From Chloroflexota bacterium (GTDB taxonomy: Bacteria > Chloroflexota > Dehalococcoidia > Lucifugimonadales > UBA3495), in NCBI GenBank assembly GCA_028875055.1, contig JAPPGG010000007.1, positions 1 to 64,000 on the forward strand: a DNA stretch of 64,000 nucleotides, in the 5' to 3' direction. The translations under genes were made by a program, and so were the position numbers. The notes beneath the pieces were generated by a model. It made no database searches. It had not been told where the DNA came from and was given only the letters and a program-made list of their open reading frames with translations. This document shows, piece after piece, positions 56,166 through 64,000 of this stretch. Numbering within the stretch: position 1 is the first letter of the stretch; every line of letters starts with the position of its first letter.

Positions 56166-56566
56166 TCAGTCACCAGGCCAGTGTTTTGCGCCCTTTTAGT
56201 TTAGCACTTTCCCCGGTCAGGCCATATTGGGGAGGATGCCCGGCGCGGGGCGCCGGGGGTATTTGAGGCGTCCCCCTTCGCTTCCCGGAAAAGTTCGTAA
56301 ATGCCGCCTTTTCCGCCCTTCTATTGTCTGGGATTTTCTCCGTGTGGGGCGGCCGGGACATAACGCGTTTTGCCAAGTCGCCAGCTATATGCTTATTGCA
56401 TGCAGGGGTTTCGCGGACCTGCAAGCGGGGTATGTCAGGCTAACCATGCCAGGCGGAGGGGTGGGTAAAGTCATTGAAGAGGGGGGATTGTACAGGGGCC
56501 GCGCCCCAGGGCCAGGGATGCCGGTGGCGTGGCCAGCCCCCTTGGCAAACGGAAGACCAACAGCAG

Positions 56567-57622
56567 TTATTCCAGGTTAGGGGCGACCTCTTTCCCCAGC
56601 AATCTCATGGATTGAAGGACCTGGTCGGGTGGTACGCGGCCGCCGGCGTTGACGTCGGCAACCACCATAGATATGCCCAGTTCCTTCTGGAGATGCCGGA
56701 ACCGGTCAATGACCTGGTCAGGCGTCCCGAAGACCACACGGGACTCCAGCACCTCGTCGTAATCAAGCTGGGCAAGGGCTTCGGCTCTTCGCCGCATGCC
56801 CTCAGGGTCGGTCACACCCTCGTCGCCCAGTCGCGAAATCATCAGGTTGGACTGCCGCTGGTAGAAGGCCAGCATGCTGTCCCTGGGCTCAGAGCGGGCC
56901 AACTTCGGATCGGATGCGGTGTACACGGGCACGCGGATGCCCACGTCCGGTTCGCCGGCGATGCCCGCCTCCCGCCAGGCCTCGGAGAAGTGGTCAATCC
57001 TCGCCTTCAGATCCGCGAAGGTGCCAAAGCCAACGTTGACAAAGATGGGAATGCCCATGCTGCCAGCACGGGCAAAGCTCTCCAGACTGGCGCAGGCCAT
57101 GCGAATGGGAGGGTGGGGCTGCTGGACCGGCTTGGGCATAAGGCGCACATTGTGGAAGTTGTAGAACTCCCCTTCGTAGCTGAATTCGTCGGTGGTCCAG
57201 GCTTTCAGAATAACCTCCAGGGATTCCCAGAAGCGGCCCCTGCTTTCCGAGTAGGGAATGTTGTACCCGCTGTATGAAATGGTGAGGCCGCTGCGGCCGA
57301 TGCCGAAGTTGAACCGGCCCTGGCTGATCTGGTCCACGGTGGCTGCCTCTTCCGCGATGCGGATGGGGTGGTTCAGGGGCAGCACCTGCACCGCGATGCC
57401 GACTCGTACCCGTTCGGTGCGGTTGGCAATGGCGGCGGCCACCACAATGGGGGAAGACAACACCGAGCGCTGGGGCTGGAAGTGGCGTTCGGCCAGCCAG
57501 ATGCTGTGAAACCCCGATTCCTCCGCGACGTCCACCTGCTGGAAGCTGTCGCGAAAGGCCGCGGGCTGGTCGTTGACGTCGCGGATGTCAAATTCAATAG
57601 CGGCGGTTAATTCCAAGACCAT
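56567..57622 (-). CDS. LLM-class flavin-dependent oxidoreductase
   Basis: 'SGFHSIWLAERHFQPQRSVLSSPIVVAAAIANRTERVRVGIAVQVLPLNHPIRIAEEAATVDQISQGRFNFGIGRSG'. Confidence 0.95.
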   Translation of the reverse strand: MVLELTAAIEFDIRDVNDQPAAFRDSFQQVDVAEESGFHSIWLAERHFQPQRSVLSSPIVVAAAIANRTERVRVGIAVQVLPLNHPIRIAEEAATVDQISQGRFNFGIGRSGLTISYSGYNIPYSESRGRFWESLEVILKAWTTDEFSYEGEFYNFHNVRLMPKPVQQPHPPIRMACASLESFARAGSMGIPIFVNVGFGTFADLKARIDHFSEAWREAGIAGEPDVGIRVPVYTASDPKLARSEPRDSMLAFYQRQSNLMISRLGDEGVTDPEGMRRRAEALAQLDYDEVLESRVVFGTPDQVIDRFRHLQKELGISMVVADVNAGGRVPPDQVLQSMRLLGKEVAPNLE

Positions 57623-58001
57623 CTCCTTCGGTCACCGGCGCCGGTCCTGCGGGCGCCGCACGAAAACGTTTTGCATACCGGTGAAGCAGCCCAGTGTCGG
57701 ATTCTGATTCAGACCTGCCATATTTCTGCAGAAGCTGGAATAGTATCTGGCCGCAGGTAACCAAAGTCAAGGCGGGAGAAGCGCCTGGCTAGGGTCTTTC
57801 GGTCATCCCCTCCTCCTCGACGGGGGAGGGTTAGGGTGGGGGTGAAATTCTAGCGGGAAGCCCCGAGGCCCAATACAGGATTCGTCCCACTGACGGAAGC
57901 GGGCCAACGCCTCCCCAATAATCGAAAGGCCCTGTTACAAAGGCCAGGTTCAAATTGCCGATGGTGTCGGGAAGGGGTTATAATTCATAGCCGTTCCCCG
58001 T

Positions 58002-58091
58002 GGAGAGGTGGCCGAGTGGTTGAAGGCGCCGGTCTCGAAAACCGGTATATCCGCAAGGGTATCGCGGGTTCGAATCCCGCTCTCTCCGCCA
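58002..58091 (+). tRNA. tRNA-Ser (anticodon CGA), CCA encoded
   Basis: GGAGAGG...TCTCTCC acceptor stem, class II variable arm, anticodon loop CTCGAAA, T-arm GCGGGTTCGAATCCCGC, 3' GCCA. Confidence 0.98.
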
Positions 58092-58603
58092 CTATTTCCC
58101 TCCTTCAACTAACCCAGCTCCCCGCTTCTACCGGTTGGCCTTCATTGACGCGGCGTCAGTCTGGGCTTGGGGCCCCGGTTGTGGGCGAGGATGATGGTGA
58201 AGGCGCCGGATTCTACGGTGATGGCGCCGCCGGACCTCCGTGCCACGTCAACGACTATGGGCAGACCCAGCCCCGTCCACCATTGCTCCGGATGCGCGCG
58301 AGCCTCTCCTCCAATTCGGCTTTGATGTCTTCAACGGTGTCACGGTCCCCCTCGCTCATTCCAGACAGGTACGGGGCCAGGACTTGCAGGGGACACCGTG
58401 CCCGGTTGACCGCGCCGCCCAGGTGGGGGTTGTACAGCTGGGGAATGGCGATGGGCCATCATGGAGTTCTCGGAAGTCTTACTCTCGTCCCTCAGTCTGC
58501 TTGAACCCTACGTATTCCACAGGCATTGTTGTCGTAACTGATTGAGAACATCCCTTTTCGCTTGTAACGCAGGGCCCGAGGGAGTCCTGTCTTCATTTGT
58601 CGC

Positions 58604-61600
58604 CTACCCCGTCACGTAGCCGTTCTTCATGTCCCACTCTGCCGATTTCCTGTTCCTCTCTTCAGGACTGCCGTAACCGCCGCCGCCCGATGAGAGGCAG
58701 ACTATGTGGTCGCCGGGATTTACCGTTACCCCCACTTCCTTGGACCCAAGTACCCGGTCGCTGTCGGTGGAGACTATATGGTAGTGGTGGGGCAGGCCGT
58801 CGGCGCCGCCAAACAGTCTGAAGGGCGGCACCACAATGCCGTCGCCGGCGGTGTTGAGGAGGGCCGGCCCGTCGCCTTCGTAAACCAGGTCGCACACCGC
58901 TCCCAGGCCGCCCCGCCACCGGCCCACGCCTCCGGAATCGGGCCGCAGTTCGTGCCGCTGGATGAAGAAGGGGAACCGTTCCTCGGTAACTTCAATGCTG
59001 GGAGACCGTATGCCGCCAGCCACATTGATTTCTCCGACGTTGGGCCACCCTTCGTAGCCTTCCGACGCGCCGCCGCCGCCCCGGGCCAGGAAGAAGTGCC
59101 AGATGAACCGGCGCCCGGACCTGGGGTCGGCGCCGGTGATGGCGTAGCGCAGCCGGCGGGAAAAACCGGCGGACACCGCCTCAGGTATGGCGGGAGCCAG
59201 CGCCTTGAACACCGCCTCCACCACCTCCTCGGCGCAGTGATTGGTGCTCATGCACACCGGCGCGGGAGGGTTGGCGTTGACTACCAGGCCCTTTGGGGCG
59301 ATTATCCGGACGGGCCGCATGGAACCCTCGTTGCGGGCCACGTCCAGTGGGGCCAGGTACATTATGGCGGCGTGGGCCAGGGAGCGGGTATTGGCGTAGG
59401 CGCTGTTGATGAACCCCTCCACCTGGGGACTGGACTCGCCCAGGTCGATGGTCATGCCATCGCCGGCGATGGTCACCTTGGCGCGGATGGGCACCAGCTT
59501 GCTGCTGAAGCCGTCATCGTCCACCAGCGACTCCCCGTAATAGACCCCGTCGGGCCAGCCAGCGATGAACTGCCGTACCTGCCGCTCGGTGGCGGCCAGG
59601 ATATTGGCAACCACGGCCATCAGGCGGTCGGCTCCGTAGTCGTCCAGCAGGGCCTGAATTCGCTGGGCGGCCAGCATTACCGAGCCGATCTGGGCATTGA
59701 GGTCGCCCAGGAAGTTCTCCGACTGGCGCACGTTGGCCGACAGCATTTGCAGCAGGTCGGCGCGGGGGACTCCCCTGTCGTAGAGTTTCAGCGGCGGGAT
59801 GCGCAGCCCCTCCTGGAAGATTTCGTTGGCGCCGGGGTTGTAGCCGCCGTGGGTGCCGCCTCCCACGTCGCTGTGGTGCGCCCGGTTCACACCATAAAAG
59901 AGCAGCCGGCCTTCGTGGAAAATGGGCCGGATGATGGTGATGTCCGGCAGGTGGCTGCCTCCGAAATAAGGGTCGTTGAGGATAAACAGGTCGCCCTCCG
60001 CAATATCCTCGCCAAAGTAGTCGCGGACGGCGGCCCCGGCCACGGGCAGCGCGCTGATATGCACCGGAATGCCCTCGCCCTGGGCCACCAGCTGGCACTC
60101 GCCGTCCAGAATGGCCGTGGAAAAGTCGCGACTGGAGTTGAGGATCTGGGACATGGCAGTGCGCAGCATGGCTTCGGTCATTTCCTGCGCAATGGACTCC
60201 AGCCGGTGCTCCACCACCGCCAGAGTTATTGGGTCGTCATGGGCGGGTCCCTCGCCATCAACGGGGTCCGAGCTGGCTCCCACATCCCCCGGAGGCGACG
60301 TGGACTCCAGGCTGATCCGCAGCTCAATGCCGCCCATGGAGTCTGCCGTGGCGGTGTCGCCGGGCCACACCAGGATGGTGGTGAACTCCGACTCCAGGAT
60401 CGCGGGCCCCGTTATTTCGGTCCCCGCGGGGATAGCGTCGGCAGGATAAGTTGACGCCTCCAGCCACTCTCCCATATACACCCGGCGGGAGCCGGTGGGC
60501 TGGGCTGCTTTAACGTGACCGCCGCGTTCCTGCTGGGCTATTCGTGGCAGCTTGCCCACCGCCGATACGCGCAGGGTGACCAGCCGCACCTCCTGTTCCT
60601 GCTGGTTGTAGGAATAGAGCTCCTGGTATCGCCGGTGAAAGTTGCCGGTCAGCTGGGCCAGGAAATCGGCGTCGGCCAGGGTGGCATCGGGCAGCGGCAC
60701 GGTAACTTCGTAAATCTGGTCCAGGTACCGCATATCAGCGGAGCAGGTGATTTCCACCGCCTCCGGGGCCACCCCCTGGGTCAGAAGCTTGTCCCGCCCC
60801 TGGGCCGCCAGGTCGTCCAGCAGGGCCCGCAATTCCTTCTGGTCCAGCCGGTCCAGGCTGACCGGGTAAGAACGGGAGAAGTCATACTTGATGTCGGTGT
60901 TCAGCATTCCGTAGGCCGACAGCACCGGCGCCGACGCGGGAATATAAACCCGCCCCACCTGCAGCTGCCGCGCCACCTCCGCGGCGTGGAGGCCCGAAGC
61001 GCCGCCGAATCCCATCATGGTGAATTCCCGGGGGTCCACGCCCCGCTGCACGGACATCAGCCGGATGCCCTCGGCGATGGTCGTGCAGACCACCTTGAAC
61101 ACCCCGAAGGCCGCCTCTGGCCCGGAAAGGTTTAGCGGGCCGCCCACGTCCCGCGCCAGGGCCCGGTGGGTCGCCTCGGCGTCCAGTGCAGCCCGTCCAC
61201 CCAGGAAGTTGGATGCGTCCAGGTAGCCCAGCGCCAGGCTGGCGTCGGTGACCGTGGGCCGCTCACCGCCGCGGCCGTAGCAGGCCGGACCGGGGTCGGC
61301 GCCCGCGCTGTCCGGTCCCACGTGGAGAATGCCGCCGTCGTCCACCCGGGCGATGCTGCCTCCACCGGCGCCCAGGGTGTGAATGTCAATCATGGGGGCG
61401 GCAATCTTCCAGCCGGCCTCGAACTTTTCGTTGGTGACGTGGGGCGCGCCGTTCTCGATGAGGGAGATGTCGGTGCTGGTGCCTCCCATATCAAAGGCGA
61501 TAATCTTTGGCTCGGCCAGCAGCGACCCCAGCCACGCGGCTGCGCTGACCCCTCCAGCGGGACCGGACAGGATGGCCCGCACCGCCATGCGGCTGGAGTC

Positions 61601-62398
61601 CTCAATGGGAGCCACCCCGCCGTTGGACTGCATAATCAGCACGTCCCGCAGCCGTGGGTAGGCGGCAAATCGTTCTGCCAAGTGGGACAGATAGCGGCTG
61701 AAGACGGGACCCACGTAGGAGTTTATGACTGTGGTGCTGAGGCGGTCGAACTCCTTGATCTGGGGGATTACCTCGTGAGACAGCGAGGTGTAGGTGTTCG
61801 GGAAGCGGCCCCGGATGATTTCCCCGACCCGCCGCTCGTGGTCGGGGTTGAGGTAGGAAAACAGGAAGCAGACGGCCAGGGCCTCGGCCCCCTCCCGGGC
61901 CAGGTGGTCCAGGCATTCCGCCAGGGCAGTCTCGTCCAGGGGCCGCTCCACCCGCCCGTCGGCGCGCACCCGTTCCGGCACGCCCACCCGCAGGTAGCGG
62001 GCCGCCAGGGGTTCCACCGGCGTCATTCGCAGGTTGTACCGGTCTTCCTTCAACCCCTCCCGCATCTCCAGCAGGTCGCGGAAACCCTCGGTGGTGACGA
62101 GCCCAACCTGCGCCCCCTTTCGTTCCACCAGGGTGTTGGTGGCCACGGTGGACCCGTGAATCACCAGGTCCGTCTCCCCCAGGAATTGCTCCAGGGACAG
62201 CCCGTAGCCCTCGGCCGCCTCCGCCAACCCGGCCATCACGCCCAGGGAAGGGTCGTCGGGGGTGGACTGGGTTTTGAAGAACCTGGGTTGCCCCCCGTCG
62301 CTCACCACCACAAAGTCGGTAAAAGTGCCGCCCACGTCAATGCCAATCCTGAACAAGCTGGGGCCTCCTGGGGAAGTGATGGGGTAAGTATGGACCAT
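58604..62398 (-). CDS. Fused hydantoinase A / hydantoinase B (5-oxoprolinase-like) protein
   Basis: 1264 aa; 'FRIGIDVGGTFTDFVVVSDGG' (HyuA) and C-terminal HyuB 'DPITLAVVEHRLESIAQEMTEAMLRTAMSQILNSSRDFSTAILDGECQLVAQ...GSHLPDITI'. Confidence 0.96.
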   Translation of the reverse strand: MVHTYPITSPGGPSLFRIGIDVGGTFTDFVVVSDGGQPRFFKTQSTPDDPSLGVMAGLAEAAEGYGLSLEQFLGETDLVIHGSTVATNTLVERKGAQVGLVTTEGFRDLLEMREGLKEDRYNLRMTPVEPLAARYLRVGVPERVRADGRVERPLDETALAECLDHLAREGAEALAVCFLFSYLNPDHERRVGEIIRGRFPNTYTSLSHEVIPQIKEFDRLSTTVINSYVGPVFSRYLSHLAERFAAYPRLRDVLIMQSNGGVAPIEDSSRMAVRAILSGPAGGVSAAAWLGSLLAEPKIIAFDMGGTSTDISLIENGAPHVTNEKFEAGWKIAAPMIDIHTLGAGGGSIARVDDGGILHVGPDSAGADPGPACYGRGGERPTVTDASLALGYLDASNFLGGRAALDAEATHRALARDVGGPLNLSGPEAAFGVFKVVCTTIAEGIRLMSVQRGVDPREFTMMGFGGASGLHAAEVARQLQVGRVYIPASAPVLSAYGMLNTDIKYDFSRSYPVSLDRLDQKELRALLDDLAAQGRDKLLTQGVAPEAVEITCSADMRYLDQIYEVTVPLPDATLADADFLAQLTGNFHRRYQELYSYNQQEQEVRLVTLRVSAVGKLPRIAQQERGGHVKAAQPTGSRRVYMGEWLEASTYPADAIPAGTEITGPAILESEFTTILVWPGDTATADSMGGIELRISLESTSPPGDVGASSDPVDGEGPAHDDPITLAVVEHRLESIAQEMTEAMLRTAMSQILNSSRDFSTAILDGECQLVAQGEGIPVHISALPVAGAAVRDYFGEDIAEGDLFILNDPYFGGSHLPDITIIRPIFHEGRLLFYGVNRAHHSDVGGGTHGGYNPGANEIFQEGLRIPPLKLYDRGVPRADLLQMLSANVRQSENFLGDLNAQIGSVMLAAQRIQALLDDYGADRLMAVVANILAATERQVRQFIAGWPDGVYYGESLVDDDGFSSKLVPIRAKVTIAGDGMTIDLGESSPQVEGFINSAYANTRSLAHAAIMYLAPLDVARNEGSMRPVRIIAPKGLVVNANPPAPVCMSTNHCAEEVVEAVFKALAPAIPEAVSAGFSRRLRYAITGADPRSGRRFIWHFFLARGGGGASEGYEGWPNVGEINVAGGIRSPSIEVTEERFPFFIQRHELRPDSGGVGRWRGGLGAVCDLVYEGDGPALLNTAGDGIVVPPFRLFGGADGLPHHYHIVSTDSDRVLGSKEVGVTVNPGDHIVCLSSGGGGYGSPEERNRKSAEWDMKNGYVTG

Positions 62399-62758
62399 TG
62401 GGTGCGATTTGGGGTAGGGGTCAGGTCAGATGTCGGGCCGGTCCGTCCGGTGGGGCAACGGGCCGCTTCAAGGCGGCGTCAGCACATCGCCGGCCGGCGC
62501 CTGTCCTCCTTTTCTGTCCGTTGTTAATGATACTGAATCGCTTGTACTTTCGCTAAACCACCGAAAACCAAATATAATACCTTCAGCCGGGGAGAGGCTT
62601 AAACAGCAAATATGGAGTATCATTCCTAGGTGGTATCATTTGGCCCTGGGCATTAGCCTTCTCTTGAACGAGGGAGCTTGGAAGAGTCTCAATTCCCTGG
62701 AGGGGAAGCGAGGACATTGCGCTTGTCCGGTCAGCCTTAGTCCAGGAGGTGACCCAGT

Positions 62759-63349
62759 TTGTCCGATAGACTGAATCTGGTTACTTTCGTGGTGCCTGCC
62801 GCAATCATAATCTTGATGGCGGTTGCCATCGTGCCGCTGTTGTTCAGCCGGTCCGGGGAAGCAACCCAGCCGGTAGTGGGCCTGACGGCGGAGGCCACCC
62901 TGGAATCCCCCTCCGGCGACTTCATGGGCACCGTGAAGTTCCGGCAGGCGTCCGCCGGGGTGTTGATCATGGCCGAAGTGGGGGACCTGCCACCCGGCGG
63001 CCACGCCCTCATTATCCACGAATTCGGCGCCTGCACGCCCGACTTTGGCGCCGCCGGCGACCACTTCAATCCCGCCGAAACCGAGCACGGTTTTGTCCAC
63101 CCTGCCTGGAAGCGCGGCGAACCGGGTGGGGGGCACAGTGGCGACCTTCCAAACATCTACGCCGCTTCCGACGGTTACGCCCGCGCCGACTTCTTCACCC
63201 AGGGCATCACCCTGGACCGGGACCTGCTCCATTCCATACTTGACGCCGACGGCTCGGCCATCATCGTCCACGAATTCCCGGACGCCTACGGCGAGGAAGA
63301 ATCGGACACCGGCCGCCGCCTGGCCTGCGGGGTCATCGGGCAGACTTAG
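62759..63349 (+). CDS. Cu/Zn superoxide dismutase-like protein, membrane-anchored
   Basis: TTG start, N-terminal TM, 'GGHALIIHEFGACTPDFGAAGDHFNPAETEHGF...GGGHSGDLPNIYAASDG...AIIVHEFPDAYGEEESDTGRRLACGVIG'. Confidence 0.9.
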   Translation: MSDRLNLVTFVVPAAIIILMAVAIVPLLFSRSGEATQPVVGLTAEATLESPSGDFMGTVKFRQASAGVLIMAEVGDLPPGGHALIIHEFGACTPDFGAAGDHFNPAETEHGFVHPAWKRGEPGGGHSGDLPNIYAASDGYARADFFTQGITLDRDLLHSILDADGSAIIVHEFPDAYGEEESDTGRRLACGVIGQT

Positions 63350-63634
63350 GGAATCTTCGGGAACCTCCCGCGCCAGTTAGTCAATGGTCCAGCCTCCGGC
63401 GCAAAGTCGGCGAAGGCGTCGCGCCCCCCGTTAATGCCTGTTTTGAACGGAGTGGGGGGGTGATGGGGGTAAGTAGGGACTTTGGGAATGGGTGGTGTGA
63501 AGATTGAATTAAGCCTAGGCCTTGGTTCAAGTAAGACGTTAGGAAAATTAAAAGCCAAGGACTTCGCCAAGTGATTTTTGCAGGAGCCAAAGCTGAGCCG
63601 CAGCAAAATAATTACCAATGTACGGTTGGTATTT

Positions 63635-64000
63635 CTAATCTCTTATGGAACAGCCTATACCCTTGAACCAGTTTCCGACCGCGAGGTCTGTGTACCTGCA
63701 GTACATTCTGACATACTTACACATCTCTTGTAGATCACTCGGAGTTCTATAGGCAAGAAAATCCCCATGAGCTATCTTGTTTCGTTGGTCTACAACTTGC
63801 TCCACCATGTTCGAGCAAATTGGGAAATTTGCTTTTAGACGTGCGGCAAGGTCATCACCAAAAGTTACGTACCCAAAACGCCTGAAAAACCTTCTTATGT
63901 TTTCGTGTGTGGGTGTGGAGAATCTGCCAACAAACTTCTCTACTTGAAGTGGATGGGTAAAGCTCGTCGTAGAATCCCATATGTGACCGTCGCGCTGAAA
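63635..64000 (-). CDS. Partial C-terminus of HEPN-like protein (runs off the window)
   Basis: Minus-strand open frame to the edge, ending '...MVEQVVDQRNKIAHGDFLAYRTPSDLQEMCKYVRMYCRYTDLAVGNWFKGIGCSIRD*'; Rx4H motif RNKIAH; absent from ORF track (no Met start). Confidence 0.7.
   Translation of the reverse strand, partial: FQRDGHIWDSTTSFTHPLQVEKFVGRFSTPTHENIRRFFRRFGYVTFGDDLAARLKANFPICSNMVEQVVDQRNKIAHGDFLAYRTPSDLQEMCKYVRMYCRYTDLAVGNWFKGIGCSIRD

Noticed and set aside
57790-57860. GC-rich 'cccctcctcctcgacgggggagggttagggtgggggtga' as a regulatory RNA
   Set aside because: Looks like a common low-complexity intergenic repeat; no conserved riboswitch features visible.
58706-62527. Long plus-strand ORFs 58706-60454 (582 aa) and 61166-62527 (453 aa)
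   Set aside because: Antisense to the well-supported fused hydantoinase A/B gene; composition is not protein-like.
1-64000. CRISPR arrays, rRNA genes, phage structural genes
   Set aside because: No regularly spaced repeats, rRNA motifs or phage morphogenesis proteins were seen on either strand.

Overview
The window looks like one contig of a Chloroflexi/Dehalococcoidia-like (SAR202-type) bacterium. That assignment is inference from gene content and codon/GC style only. Housekeeping and secondary-metabolism genes include a hopanoid cluster (shc, hpnA, hpnG-like, hpnH, two uncharacterised ORFs, and a P450 upstream), proS, ispG, an FKBP PPIase and tRNA-Ser(CGA). Further genes are a circularly permuted ATP-grasp/transglutaminase/alpha-E operon, a fused hydantoinase A/B, two LLM flavin oxidoreductases, SDRs, a gamma-glutamyltransferase-like enzyme, a sulfite-oxidase-like molybdoenzyme, ChrA and a Cu/Zn-SOD-like protein. 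An accessory stretch (about 8.85-13.5 kb) carries decayed IS1380, ISAs1 and IS5-type remnants, a HigBA pair and an orphan PD-(D/E)XK-like protein. The strongest hidden signals, none called correctly by the ORF track, are: (i) a selenoprotein of UGSC type split by an in-frame UGA at 33506-33508 (minus strand), with a perfect 6-bp hairpin about 20 nt downstream (bSECIS candidate); (ii) a 114-bp near-perfect direct repeat of an SDR 5' end flanking a truncated higB plus higA; (iii) an 18-bp perfect palindrome containing GAAC-N4-GTTC (LexA/SOS-box-like) upstream of a zinc-ribbon protein and a RuvC-like protein; (iv) an edge-truncated HEPN-like gene (63635-64000, minus) absent from the ORF list. No CRISPR array or rRNA was seen.
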